A stretch of DNA of 64,000 nucleotides, from assembly GCF_030464345.1 (NCBI RefSeq), contig NZ_VCYH01000009.1, forward strand, positions 55,170-119,169. Direction: 5' to 3'. Positions 35,218 through 44,316 of the stretch are shown here, piece after piece. The notes beneath the pieces are model-generated. The model saw nothing but the letters and a program-made list of their open reading frames with translations. It ran no database searches and was not told the origin of the DNA. The position numbers and the translations under genes were made by a program. This DNA comes from Methanoculleus frigidifontis (GTDB lineage Archaea > Halobacteriota > Methanomicrobia > Methanomicrobiales > Methanoculleaceae). The stretch's first letter is position 1; each line of letters begins with the position of its first letter.

Positions 35218-37660
35218 GGGCACGCTCGCGGATGAGCGCTCGCGCGATCTCGCAGGCTCCCTGGTTCTGGGGGCGCGAACCGGCATCGGCATCCACCAGG
35301 TGGAGTACAGCGTCGGCGCCGAGGGGCCGGTCATCCACATCTTCGGCCGGGACCTGACCGGGAACGCCGTCCGGCTCGACGTAACGGGGTTTCAACCCTA
35401 CTTCTACGCGCCGGTCGATCAGGTGGACGGCCGCAGCCACCCCGCATCGGTGGAGGTCGAAGAAGGAACGGTCTACCGCTCCATCAGGGGGCGGCCGCTC
35501 CGCCGCCTCTATACGCGCCGCCCGAGCGATGTCCGGGACGTGCGTGAGGGCTACGAGCACTACGAGGCGGATATCCCGTTTGCGACCCGGTTCATGATCG
35601 ACCGCGGGCTGACCGGCGGTGTCGAGGCGCCCGCCGAACCGGTTGTGGACTACCGCTCGCTAAAACCGGTCGACCTGCCGGCGCCCGCCCGGCTCTGCAT
35701 CATGGATATCGAGTGCGAGGACGAACGCGGGTTTCCGGAACCCGAGCGCGACGCCATCATCAGCATCACCTGCTGGGACTCGTTCGACGACGAGTACGTG
35801 ACGCTGATCTGGACGCCCGGTTTCCGGGCGGACGGCCCCGGCGAGTTCGCACCCGAGCTCTGCACGAACGAGCAGCATATGGTCTTCCGGTTCGCCGACG
35901 AGAGATCCATGCTCCTGGCGCTTGTCGCCTACATCCGGTCGCACGACCCGGATGTTCTCTCCGGCTGGAACTTCGTGGACTTCGATATCCCCTACCTTTT
36001 AAAGAGGATGGAGACTCTCGGGATGCGCACCGACGAGCTCTCCCGGCTCCCCGGGCAGACGGAGCGAAACGCCCTGCGCGGCCGGGCGGTCTTCGACCTC
36101 CTCAGTGCCTACAAGAAGATGCACCAGGCGCAGAAGGAATCGTACCGCCTTGACGCCATCGCAGAGGAGGAACTCGGCGTCCGGAAGGTCCGCTACACCG
36201 GGACGCTCTCGGCGCTCTGGAGGGACGACCCCGCCCGGCTCGTGGAGTACAACTGCCGCGACGTCGAACTCTGCGTCGGGATCGACAAAAAGAACAATAT
36301 CGTCGGTTTCTACCGCGAGATCGCCCGTTACGTCGGCTGCCCGCTCGACCGGACGCTCAACTCCTCGAACGTCGTCGACATCTTTGTCCTGCGCAAGGCG
36401 TCGGGAACGTTCATCCTTCCGTCGAAAGGGTTTGCAGCAGGAGACGAGTTCGAGGGCGCGACGGTCTTTGAGCCCGCGTCCGGGGTTCGGGAGAACGTTG
36501 TGGTGCTCGACTTAAAGAGCCTCTACCCGATGGCGATGATGACCATCAACGCCTCTCCCGAGACGAAAGACCCTGCCGGGGAACTCCGGGCGCCGAGCGG
36601 TATCCGCTTTAAGCGCCAGCCCGACGGGCTGACGCGGAGCATCATCGCCGATCTCCTCACCGAGCGCGACCAGAAGAAGGATCTGCGCAACACCTTTCCG
36701 TTCGGCTCGCCCGAGTACGTCCTCTACGACCTGCAGCAGAACGTGCTGAAGGTGATCATGAACACCTACTACGGTGTCTCGGGCTACGCCCGGTTCCGCC
36801 TCTACGACCGCGAGATCGGGTCGGCGGTCACCTCAGTCGGACGGGCGATCATCCAGCATACACGGGACACCATCACCGCGATGGGCTACACGGTTCTCTA
36901 CGGCGACACCGACTCCTGTATGGTGCAGGTGCCTGAGGGCGGCCTTGCAGAGACGATCCGTGCTGCACGAGCGATAGAGGAGCGGCTGAACGCAGGTTAC
37001 GCCGACTTCGCCCGGAACGTCCTGAACGCCGACACCCACTACTTCTCCATCAAGTTCGAGAAGGTCTACCGGCGGTTCTTCCAGGCCGGAAAGAAGAAGC
37101 GTTACGCCGGGCACCTCGTCTGGAAGGAGGGAAAAGACGTCGACCAGGTCGATGTGGTGGGCTTTGAGATCCGCCGCTCCGACTCGCCCCAGATCACCCG
37201 GGAGGTGCAGCGGAGCGTGATCGAGATGATCCTCAAGGGCGACGATTTTGCGGACGTGCGTGCGTATCTCCGCGACGTCATCCGGAAGTACCGAAAAGGG
37301 GAGTACTCCCTCGACGTGGCGGGAATCCCGGGCGGCATCGGCAAGAATCTCGATGCCTACGAGAACGACGATGCCCAGATCCGGGGTGCGAAGTACGCAA
37401 ACGAGTTCCTCGGCACCGACTTCAAGCGCGGCAGCAAGCCAAAGCGGATCTACATCAAGAACGTGACCGCGAAGTACCCGCGGACCGACGTCGTCTGCTT
37501 CGAGTATGCCGATCAGGTCCCGCCGGAGTTCGTCGTCGACTGGGAGACGATGCTTGAAAAGACCTTAAAAGGCCCTATATCCCGTATCATCGAGCCGCTC
37601 GGCTGGGGATGGCACGATGTCGACCCGTCACGGACGACGCTCTTTGAATTCGGCCTGTGA
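35210..37660 (+). CDS. polB: family B DNA polymerase
   Basis: A protein of about 816 residues. The 3'-5' exonuclease motifs are MDIECEDERG (Exo I), GWNFVDFDIPYLLKR (Exo II) and YNCRDVELC (Exo III). The polymerase motifs are DLKSLYPMAMMTINAS (A), QNVLKVIMNTYYGVSGY (B) and VLYGDTDSCM (C). All catalytic acids are present. The ATG at 35210 follows GGAGGT and overlaps the mdh stop; a TTG at 35195 is less likely. The length is typical of archaeal PolB. Confidence 0.95.
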   Translation: MTEGTLADERSRDLAGSLVLGARTGIGIHQVEYSVGAEGPVIHIFGRDLTGNAVRLDVTGFQPYFYAPVDQVDGRSHPASVEVEEGTVYRSIRGRPLRRLYTRRPSDVRDVREGYEHYEADIPFATRFMIDRGLTGGVEAPAEPVVDYRSLKPVDLPAPARLCIMDIECEDERGFPEPERDAIISITCWDSFDDEYVTLIWTPGFRADGPGEFAPELCTNEQHMVFRFADERSMLLALVAYIRSHDPDVLSGWNFVDFDIPYLLKRMETLGMRTDELSRLPGQTERNALRGRAVFDLLSAYKKMHQAQKESYRLDAIAEEELGVRKVRYTGTLSALWRDDPARLVEYNCRDVELCVGIDKKNNIVGFYREIARYVGCPLDRTLNSSNVVDIFVLRKASGTFILPSKGFAAGDEFEGATVFEPASGVRENVVVLDLKSLYPMAMMTINASPETKDPAGELRAPSGIRFKRQPDGLTRSIIADLLTERDQKKDLRNTFPFGSPEYVLYDLQQNVLKVIMNTYYGVSGYARFRLYDREIGSAVTSVGRAIIQHTRDTITAMGYTVLYGDTDSCMVQVPEGGLAETIRAARAIEERLNAGYADFARNVLNADTHYFSIKFEKVYRRFFQAGKKKRYAGHLVWKEGKDVDQVDVVGFEIRRSDSPQITREVQRSVIEMILKGDDFADVRAYLRDVIRKYRKGEYSLDVAGIPGGIGKNLDAYENDDAQIRGAKYANEFLGTDFKRGSKPKRIYIKNVTAKYPRTDVVCFEYADQVPPEFVVDWETMLEKTLKGPISRIIEPLGWGWHDVDPSRTTLFEFGL

Positions 37661-37690
37661 CGGGTGCGAAAAAAAGGTATTGTGTTCCGG

Positions 37691-38122
37691 TTACGCGAAC
37701 CCTTTCTGCTCGCGCTCCGCCTCGACGGCATCGCTCCGCTCGAGGTTCTTCGTCCAGGCGATCCGGTTGCCCAGAACCTGGTAGGAGCCGAGGTGCATGA
37801 CGTCGACGTCCTCTGCGGTCTCTGCCACCTCGGCACCGGTCGGGACGACCAGGACCGTCCGCTCGACCGGCATCCTCTGCGCTGCGAGGCTCCGGCTCTG
37901 CTCTGCAAGCCCGGCAAGGACGCCTGCAGGGACTTTCTTCTCCATCTTCACGCCGACGAGGACACGCTCGGTCGTGCCCTTATACCGGCGGGAGATGACG
38001 CATTCGGGCTGGATGCTGCCATAATCCGGCTTCCACGCAAATTCCCAGCCTTCGCTCGGAGCATACTGTTTGGCAAGTGCCCTCATCACGTCAAGGTACG
38101 TAGCGTCTCGTGTAGAACCCAT
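37691..38122 (-). CDS. conserved hypothetical protein
   Basis: A 143-residue soluble protein with no recognised family. Central strands (PECVISRRYKGTTERVLVGV, then PVERTVLVVPTGAEV) alternate with helices, giving an alpha/beta pattern distantly like a restriction-endonuclease-type fold, but no catalytic motif can be assigned. It is convergent with polB. The ATG at 38122 is about 25 bases from a TATA box. Confidence 0.65.
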   Translation of the reverse strand: MGSTRDATYLDVMRALAKQYAPSEGWEFAWKPDYGSIQPECVISRRYKGTTERVLVGVKMEKKVPAGVLAGLAEQSRSLAAQRMPVERTVLVVPTGAEVAETAEDVDVMHLGSYQVLGNRIAWTKNLERSDAVEAEREQKGFA

Positions 38123-38144
38123 AGATGATACCTCTGTTTTACAG

Positions 38145-38152
38145 GTATATAT
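38145..38152 (-). promoter_or_regulatory. TATA box of the hypothetical gene at 37691-38122
   Basis: The plus-strand GTATATAT reads ATATATAC toward the gene. It lies 23-30 bases before the ATG, implying a leaderless or near-leaderless transcript. The rest of the gap to 38454 holds no recognised feature. Confidence 0.5.
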
Positions 38153-38454
38153 GCGGGATAATTTAACTTTTTCAGTGTGCAGTTCTCCATGCAGAGCGCC
38201 AGGATGAAAGCAGCCTCACATTTCCGGGAAATGAAAGGGTTAACTGAACTGAAATGAGAACGCGGCAGGGCTGTGCTTTGCTGCCGTCGTATCCGCTGCG
38301 TTGATTGCCGGCGGCTCTGCGGCGAATGCATACGGTCGCGTCCCCGGATACGGGCCGAAAGATGCGGATTGCGGCAGGGCTGCCGGGCGGAACATTCCGG
38401 CCCGGGAAATGTATTTACCCGGTGTCCGCCATTACGCCGGTGGAGGGAGATAGC

Positions 38455-39087
38455 ATGGAACAGGCACAGGTGACCCAGGCTGACATCGCCCGGGAGTACG
38501 ATGCAATTGCACGCCAGATTCTGGAGCGGCCGGAGAGCGTTCCGAGCGCAATCCACAATGTTCTTCTCAGGCTGGCCGAGACGCACCCGGGAGCGGTCTA
38601 CTGGATCGTCCGGAAGTTCTTTCAGGAGTATCTGAAACTCTACGTCTCCGATACCGGGTACATCGGGATGGTCGACCGGTACGTTCCGGGCGTGGCGTAT
38701 CCCGGCGACATGGCGATGTACACGCTTCCCGAGAACCTGAAGGAGGGGGATCTCGTTCAGGTCATCTTCACCGACAAAGACGAGATGCGCGTCTACATCG
38801 TCCACGGGAGGGTGCAGGCCTTCAACGACGACGGGTCGGTCGATGTGGAGGATATCAGGAGCGGCGAGGTCTATGCGGTGGTGCCCTGGAACCTCCTCGG
38901 CAAGCTCGCAAAAGTCGTCCCCTTCCGCTCGGACGAGTGGAACGAGGTTTTTTCGGCGTCCAGTGTTCCGCAGGACTGGGTCGCGACGGTCATCGAGGAG
39001 AATATCGCGAGTATCCGCGACTCCGGGCTGGAGGGAGCGGATACTGCGGTGAGCGAGATGCAGCGCCGCCTTGCAACGCTGGTGTGA
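38455..39087 (+). CDS. conserved hypothetical soluble protein
   Basis: A 210-residue protein of unrecognised family. The N-terminal 60 residues are helical (QADIAREYDAIARQILERPE). A beta-rich middle part follows (GMVDRYVPGVAYPGDMAMYT, KEGDLVQVIFTDKDEMRVYI, GRVQAFNDDGSVDVEDIRSG) that looks like a small barrel. The C-terminus is helical. The ATG follows GGAGGGA with good spacing. No neighbours suggest a role. Confidence 0.7.
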   Translation: MEQAQVTQADIAREYDAIARQILERPESVPSAIHNVLLRLAETHPGAVYWIVRKFFQEYLKLYVSDTGYIGMVDRYVPGVAYPGDMAMYTLPENLKEGDLVQVIFTDKDEMRVYIVHGRVQAFNDDGSVDVEDIRSGEVYAVVPWNLLGKLAKVVPFRSDEWNEVFSASSVPQDWVATVIEENIASIRDSGLEGADTAVSEMQRRLATLV

Positions 39088-39232
39088 GCGGATCGGGATC
39101 AGTCTTTTTCGAAACGCATTGCAGAGCCGTCGAGGAGGCTCTGCACGCACCTGTTTTCGGGACTTTCTTCACCCATACCCATCTTTCGCATCTGCTGCGC
39201 TTTCCCCGAAAACCGGGCTGTAGGGGATACCG

Positions 39233-39869
39233 TATCGGGGGAGGGGTGACAGGGGAGGGGGCCGGCCCCCATATACGCTACCGTACCCTATGGGTGCACC
39301 GAAATTCCTGGTGCTATCGGCGATGTCCAGGCACTTGATGAAATCCCATTTATTGCTCCGGATGACCGCAATCCGGGGTATTCGGGGGCACGGCGTTCCC
39401 CTGGGTATCGCCATGACTGCCCCCGCCCCTTGAGGGGCGGGGGAGGAGGCCGGAGGCCGGGTGGGGTGGGGTTGATGATGAGGTCATCCCAATACTCTCT
39501 GGCAGGAGGGGACTGGCCCCCTCCCGCACCCTCCCCCCGCGCGATACCCCCGGAAATATCGTGCTTATAGGTTCTGCCTCTGATGCACCTCATTTAGTGA
39601 TACACCGAGAGGAGTGCGTCGATTCAGATCGATTGTTCCATCCACGAATCGTTTTGGGATATGCTCGATGTCTGTGGATCTTCGCGGGAGACAGGGGAGG
39701 GGGGAGACCCCCACCCCCGGGGCGCTTAGCCGCCACGGTCCACGGCATGGGGAGACGCCTGGCACCAGCCCGGTCAGGGGAAGAACGCGGTATACGCGCA
39801 AATCCCCGTATCGAAGGGTAGTGCTAGTGGGGCGTCCCCCTCCCCTGAAACCACTCCCCCGATGCGATT
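39233..39869 (+). repeat. dispersed intergenic repeat, copy E, split by a nested insert
   Basis: Left arm 39233-39290 (TATCGGGGG, GGGGAGGGGGCCGGCCCCC, ATATACGCTACC), the standard core to GTTGATGAT at 39479, then a foreign 187-base segment (39480-39666). The core resumes at GATGTCTGTGG and ends with the right arm (GTAGTGCTAGTGGGGC, C-runs, GATGCGATTC to 39869). Without the insert the copy would be of normal length with the long internal variant. Confidence 0.85.
39480..39666 (+). mobile_element. 187-base nested insert with imperfect inverted ends
   Basis: The ends are GAGGTCATCCCAATAC and GTTTTGGGATATGCTC, which match at 12 of 16 positions when one is inverted. It is flanked by GAT (39477-39479 and 39667-39669), a possible target duplication, although the consensus there is GATGATG and so ambiguous. 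The first 75 bases recur in inverse in the left arm of copy F and in part at the left end of copy C. No coding capacity. Confidence 0.6.
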
Positions 39870-40024
39870 CCCCCCGGATTCGGCGTATTCGGTTTCCTCT
39901 CCGAACAAACGTACCATGATCGCCGTCCACCGCCCGGTCAGCCCGACGGGTGGTTCCTGTTCTGCCGGAACCTGCCGGACAAAAAGCAGAGTCTTCATCT
40001 ATCAGGCGGTACGACGTTATTTTC

Positions 40025-40657
40025 ATGCAGAGACCCGCGGATGCACGCCCGGCGCAGAGCGACGGCGGCATGAGCACCCACCGCCTGGAGGCTCTGACCG
40101 ATGGTATCTTCGCCATCGCAATGACCCTGCTCGTGCTGAATATCGACGTGCCCGTCGTCCATGCGGAGACGGCAGCAGGGGCAATACCCTCCGCCCTCCT
40201 TGCGAACTGGCCGCAGTTCACGAACTACGCCGTCGCGTTCGTTGTGCTCGCCGGGTTCTGGACCACCCATCACAAACAGTTCCATTCGATCCGGCATCTG
40301 AACGGGGGTATGCTCTGGCTGAATATCCTCTCGCTGCTCTTCGTCGCCCTGGTGCCGTTCACCACATCGCTCGCGGGCGACTACCACTGGGTGCTGATCT
40401 CGTCGATCATCTTCGACGTTAACTTCCTGATCATCGGTATGATCTATGTCGTGCAGTGGATGTACGTCTCCCGGAACCGGGAGCGGTACCTCAACGAAAT
40501 GGTGGATCCGCGCCGGGTCGCCGTCGGGATGAGAAGGGTTCTCGTCCTCCCCGTCGCGGCTCTTGCTGCCATTGCCATCGCGGTTTTCATCGATCCCGCG
40601 TTAAACGGCTTTGGGTACCTGGTCATTCCGGTGCTGCTCGCCCTGCTGAAGCAGTGA
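40025..40657 (+). CDS. TMEM175-family potassium channel-like membrane protein
   Basis: A protein of about 210 residues with six hydrophobic segments. The family hallmark lies in the first helix: RLEALTDGIFAIAMTLLVLN (R-x3-FSDG-like). FVVLAGFWTTHHKQFHSIRH follows helix 3. Bacterial and archaeal TMEM175 proteins are tetrameric K+ channels with one such domain. The ATG at 40025 is chosen; an internal ATG at 40070 (MSTHRLEAL) is equally plausible. Confidence 0.85.
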   Translation: MQRPADARPAQSDGGMSTHRLEALTDGIFAIAMTLLVLNIDVPVVHAETAAGAIPSALLANWPQFTNYAVAFVVLAGFWTTHHKQFHSIRHLNGGMLWLNILSLLFVALVPFTTSLAGDYHWVLISSIIFDVNFLIIGMIYVVQWMYVSRNRERYLNEMVDPRRVAVGMRRVLVLPVAALAAIAIAVFIDPALNGFGYLVIPVLLALLKQ

Positions 40658-40672
40658 GCCCCCTCCCCAACC

Positions 40673-40680
40673 TTTTTTAA
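40673..40680 (+). promoter_or_regulatory. TATA box of the bactofilin-like gene
   Basis: TTTTTTAA lies about 25 bases before the ATG at 40704, consistent with a leaderless message. Confidence 0.4.
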
Positions 40681-40703
40681 CCTTATCTGCTGTCCTATCT
40701 GAT

Positions 40704-41690
40704 ATGAAAGCGCTCCCGTTGCTCGTTCTGATCGCGCTCTTCCTGCTGCCTGCAGGTGCGGAGGCATTTGTCTTCGTCTCGGGCGACCAGGCCGTCATCA
40801 ATACGCCCATCGACGACGACGTGATTGCATCGGGCGGCACCGTCGTTCTGAACGCCCCGGTCAGGAGCCTGACCGCCGCCGGGGGCTCGGTGGTCGTCAA
40901 CGCCCCGATTGCCGGCGACCTGATCGTCACCGGAGGGGGGATCAGCATCAATGCCGACGTCGACGGCAAGGTTCTTGCGGCGGGGGGCAGCATCAGTATC
41001 AATGGGACTGTTGCGAATCTCCTCGCCACCGGCGGGACGGTGACCCTCGGTCCCTCGGCCATGGTGCTCCGCGATGCGGCCGTCAGCGCCGGCACCGTCG
41101 TCAACGCCGGTACTGTTCTGCGCAACCTGACCGTCTCTGCCAATACTTTTGAGAACCCCGGGTCGGCAGGCAGGATCGTGTACCAGGAGCAGCAGCCCAT
41201 GATGGATCTCTTCTCCGGTTTCGGCATGGTATCCCTGCTCGTCACCGTCGGCTTCCTCTTCCTCGGCATCATCCTGATCCAGATCTTTCCCGAAGAGGTT
41301 GCAAGTGTCGTCCGTGAGATCGTGACGAACCCTATCGTCAAGACGATCGTCGGGTTCTTCGGGATCGTCGTGTCGGTGCTCATCGTCCTGGTGATCGCCG
41401 CAACCGTCATCGGCCTCCCGGTGGCTGCCGTCCTCGGGATGCTTGTCGCCATCGGCCTTCTGGTGTCAGGGCTCTTTGTGGCCTATGCGCTCGGAGATCT
41501 CGTCGTTTCGCGTTTCCGGTGGAAGACCGGGGTCACGGTGACCTTCATCGTCGGGTTTGTGATCCTGCAGATCCTCATCATGGTCCCGTTTATCGGTGTT
41601 CTTGTCCAGATCATTGCCGCAAGCCTCGGATACGGCGCCCTCCTGTACGCCCTGCGGGACGCATGGCAGGCATACTCGAGCGCCGAATAA
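40704..41690 (+). CDS. membrane-anchored bactofilin-like polymer-forming protein
   Basis: A 328-residue protein. It has a signal peptide (ALPLLVLIALFLLPAGAEA). A repeated beta-helix domain follows (residues about 25-145: DVIASGGTVVLNAPVRSL, GDLIVTGGGISINADVDG, LLATGGTVTLGP) resembling bactofilin/polymer-forming repeats. Four or five membrane helices make up the C-terminal half (LVTVGFLFLGIILIQIF to ASLGYGALLYALRDA). The helix rungs face outside the cell. A structural or envelope role is inferred. Confidence 0.8.
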   Translation: MKALPLLVLIALFLLPAGAEAFVFVSGDQAVINTPIDDDVIASGGTVVLNAPVRSLTAAGGSVVVNAPIAGDLIVTGGGISINADVDGKVLAAGGSISINGTVANLLATGGTVTLGPSAMVLRDAAVSAGTVVNAGTVLRNLTVSANTFENPGSAGRIVYQEQQPMMDLFSGFGMVSLLVTVGFLFLGIILIQIFPEEVASVVREIVTNPIVKTIVGFFGIVVSVLIVLVIAATVIGLPVAAVLGMLVAIGLLVSGLFVAYALGDLVVSRFRWKTGVTVTFIVGFVILQILIMVPFIGVLVQIIAASLGYGALLYALRDAWQAYSSAE

Positions 41691-41738
41691 GGTGCGGCTC
41701 CTTCCAAACACTTTTCTAGGTCTCGCCGCAAAAGAGAG

Positions 41739-42032
41739 ATGATCTATCGTATGTCTCCCGGTGATCTGCATATGGCGGCCGAGTCATGCCGGTGGTGCGG
41801 CGGCACCGGCAGGAACGACGCACTCCATCACCGCCACCCCTCCGGAGCCTGCCGCGCCTGCAGCGGCGCCGGCAGTATCCTCGTCTATCTCCCGCCGCGC
41901 CCATGCCCGCAGTGCGGCGGCACCGGGGTCGGCAACACCCCTGCGCCGGGGCTCGGCAGCGTCCCGTGCCGTGACTGCTCCGGCACCGGATGGCTCTTCT
42001 TCATCCACCGGTTCGACGGAGACGGTGCCTAG
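41739..42032 (+). CDS. stand-alone DnaJ-type CxxCxGxG zinc-binding protein
   Basis: A 97-residue protein made almost wholly of four CxxCxGxG-like repeats: CRWCGGTG, CRACSGAG, CPQCGGTG and CRDCSGTG. This is the central zinc domain of DnaJ without a J domain or C-terminal domain. It would bind two zinc ions and may act in thiol or protein-folding chemistry. An ATG at 41751 (MSPGDLHMAAE) is an alternative start. Its 3' end overlaps the convergent Rsm22-like gene by 4 bases. Confidence 0.75.
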   Translation: MIYRMSPGDLHMAAESCRWCGGTGRNDALHHRHPSGACRACSGAGSILVYLPPRPCPQCGGTGVGNTPAPGLGSVPCRDCSGTGWLFFIHRFDGDGA

Positions 42033-43537
42033 CAGCTGTCGGCGCCGCTGTCGGCGGACACCCGCTCGATCCGGGTCTCCGGCTGGACGACCAGGTTATA
42101 GGCGTCGTGCTCTTTATTGTAGCGGACGGTGACCCCGTAGAACTGAACGATCCCGCCATAGGGGGTCTGCTGCAGAACCTCCCTGCTCTCGCCCTTCAGG
42201 TAGCCGGGAACGACGGCGTACGCCGGACTGGCTGCTGTTCCGTCGCAGATCTTATAGACCTCGGAACCGGCACCTCCCAGGTTGCCCGACATCACCGCGG
42301 CGACGACGTTGATCCGCCGGTTCCGGTGGCGCCGGAGCTGGGAGAGGCGGGCGAATTTCGCCTGGGGAGGGACGCGGTAATCGCAGTGCGTCCGCTGATC
42401 TTTTCTGAGGACCGCGGATGAGTATTTGATATCGGTGTTCTTGAATCGGTAGGCTTCCGGCCCTTCGGCCAGCCGCCGCATGAGCCGTGGCGGGCGGATG
42501 TCGCCCTTCTGCTCGAATGTCCAGCAGCGTGCTGGGCTGCAGGGGGTGCCCCAGATGAACGAGCACGGCCGGTAGACGGTAAGCCCCCTGTCCAGAGCCG
42601 CCCGCACCGTCCGGCGCAGCATCGTCGAGTTCGCGAGGTCCGCGGGCTCGATGACGACGATCGTCCCGTCGTCTGCGAGGCGGCCGGCAAGCCTCGCCAG
42701 GAGGTCTGCACGCTCGTCGACCGTCATCTGCCGCAGTTCGCTCAGCACGTTCGAAAAGACCATCAGATCGATCCGGTCCGGGATCTCGTCCATCGAAAGC
42801 GAGCGGAGATCGGCACCGATCGGCTGCTCGACCGTCACCCGCACGCCGGCCGCTTCCGCCGCAGGGGGCACGAGGGCGCTGTAGGCCTCGATGTTCTCCT
42901 CCGAGCGTTCGACGGCGAAGAGGTGCGCCTCTCCCCCGCCTATGCGGCCGAGGAGATCGATGAGGGCAAGCGGCACCATGCCGGGCCCGCTTCCTACGTC
43001 CAGCACCCGCATGCGGTCCTTGAGGAGTCCGTCCTCCATGAGCTGCCAGAGGATGTGTTCGAACTGCACCAGGTAGACCGGTGCGTGGTAGGCGAGGTAG
43101 CCGAGCACATGGTAGCCTTTTTTGTAGCTGACGCTTTTTTCCTTCCAGTAACGGCTCTTCTGCGCCACGATGGCGTTTCGAAGCCGGTCGAGCACCACCG
43201 GGTCGTCCCACGGCTTTCCGGTCTTCTTCTCGATGTAGGCCTCGAGCAGCCGCTGCATGGTGTCCGGGACGGCAGGCGAGCGGAGGAAAACTTCCTGGCG
43301 CTGCCGCGCGTCATCGACCGGGCGGAGGGGCTGCGGCGCCGGGAGCCGTACGAGGTCGTAGTCGCCGTCCCGGGCGTGCAGGGTGAGATCGAGGTCCGGG
43401 AGGAGGGGCTCTATCGCCGCCGCGAGTTCGGGAATCGGCCGCTCGTCGGCCAGGGACTGCTTCACTTCGGAGAGTCGGAAGACGGGTTTCCTGCCTGCGA
43501 AGTGCTTGAGGGTTGCGATGACGTCCTGCTCGCTCAT
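42029..43537 (-). CDS. Rsm22/METTL17-like small ribosomal subunit methyltransferase-related protein
   Basis: A 502-residue protein. A helical N-terminus is followed by YWKEKSVSYKKGYHVLGYLA, then a SAM-binding core (RVLDVGSGPGMVPLALID) and LMVFSNVLSELRQM. The cysteine-rich region VYRPCSFIWGTPCSPARCWTF is typical of the Rsm22 family, whose eukaryotic members bind an iron-sulfur cluster and assist small-subunit assembly. It is last in the iorA-iorB-methyltransferase run; its start overlaps the previous gene by 4 bases. Confidence 0.82.
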   Translation of the reverse strand: MSEQDVIATLKHFAGRKPVFRLSEVKQSLADERPIPELAAAIEPLLPDLDLTLHARDGDYDLVRLPAPQPLRPVDDARQRQEVFLRSPAVPDTMQRLLEAYIEKKTGKPWDDPVVLDRLRNAIVAQKSRYWKEKSVSYKKGYHVLGYLAYHAPVYLVQFEHILWQLMEDGLLKDRMRVLDVGSGPGMVPLALIDLLGRIGGGEAHLFAVERSEENIEAYSALVPPAAEAAGVRVTVEQPIGADLRSLSMDEIPDRIDLMVFSNVLSELRQMTVDERADLLARLAGRLADDGTIVVIEPADLANSTMLRRTVRAALDRGLTVYRPCSFIWGTPCSPARCWTFEQKGDIRPPRLMRRLAEGPEAYRFKNTDIKYSSAVLRKDQRTHCDYRVPPQAKFARLSQLRRHRNRRINVVAAVMSGNLGGAGSEVYKICDGTAASPAYAVVPGYLKGESREVLQQTPYGGIVQFYGVTVRYNKEHDAYNLVVQPETRIERVSADSGADSC

Positions 43538-44316
43538 TGCCCTACTTCCTCGTCCGCCCGGGATATAATGCCTTCCGGAGATGCGGCCCGGGTTTCGGTC
43601 TGCTCGAGCCGTTCGCGTGCGAACGCATAGTAGTCTTCGACGATCTCAAAGCCGAGATACTGCCTCCCGAGCTCCTTGCTGGCGACCGCGACCGTCCCCG
43701 AACCCAGGAACGGGTCGAGGACGATGTCGCCCGGGTTGCTGGAGAACTGCAGGATCTTCCGAACAATCTCCATCGGCAGTTTCGTCGGGGTCTTCTTCTT
43801 TCCGGTCCAGTACTCGCGGTTGATGATCCAGACGTCTTCGGGGTAGTGCTCGACTTTATTGAAGGTGTAGCGTTTCGGGTTCTTCACCACGAAGAGGATG
43901 TGGTAGTGGCTGGTGACGTACTTCTTCCGGGTGAAGACGCCGAACTGGTACTTCCAGATGAGGTGGTTGATGGTGAAAAACCCCGCATCGTCGACGGCGT
44001 TTAAGATGTCTTTGAGGTTTGTCCAGCCCGAGAAGATGTACATGCTGCCGGCATCGGAGAGCGCCCGGTATGCCTGGTCGATCCATGACCGGGTGAAGGC
44101 AGCGTAGTCGCAGGGCAGGACCTCCCGGTAGCCCTCGAGCACCCGGTCGCCCTTCCTGTTGTAGTTCCCGCGCTGTGCCGTAAAGTCGATGGCGAACGGG
44201 GGATCGGTGACGATGAGATCGACGCTCCCGTCCGGGACGGCGGCAAAGAGCTCCAGCGCGTCGCCGTGATAGATCTCATTCGGCACACAGAGCGGGAGCG
44301 GCATGGCCTTCAGCAC
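43534..44316 (-). CDS. orphan beta-class DNA (N4/N6) methyltransferase
   Basis: A protein of about 256-260 residues. Catalytic motif IV is VDLIVTDPPFAIDF, and SAM motif I, DPFLGSGTVAVASKELGR, comes after it, the order of beta-class enzymes. A short target-recognition region lies between. There is no restriction nuclease nearby, so it is an orphan methyltransferase. The start is 44316 (MLKAMPLPLC) or 44304 (MPLPLC); the former overlaps the iorB stop by 7 bases. Embedding in a metabolic operon is unusual. Confidence 0.88.
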   Translation of the reverse strand: MLKAMPLPLCVPNEIYHGDALELFAAVPDGSVDLIVTDPPFAIDFTAQRGNYNRKGDRVLEGYREVLPCDYAAFTRSWIDQAYRALSDAGSMYIFSGWTNLKDILNAVDDAGFFTINHLIWKYQFGVFTRKKYVTSHYHILFVVKNPKRYTFNKVEHYPEDVWIINREYWTGKKKTPTKLPMEIVRKILQFSSNPGDIVLDPFLGSGTVAVASKELGRQYLGFEIVEDYYAFARERLEQTETRAASPEGIISRADEEVGQ

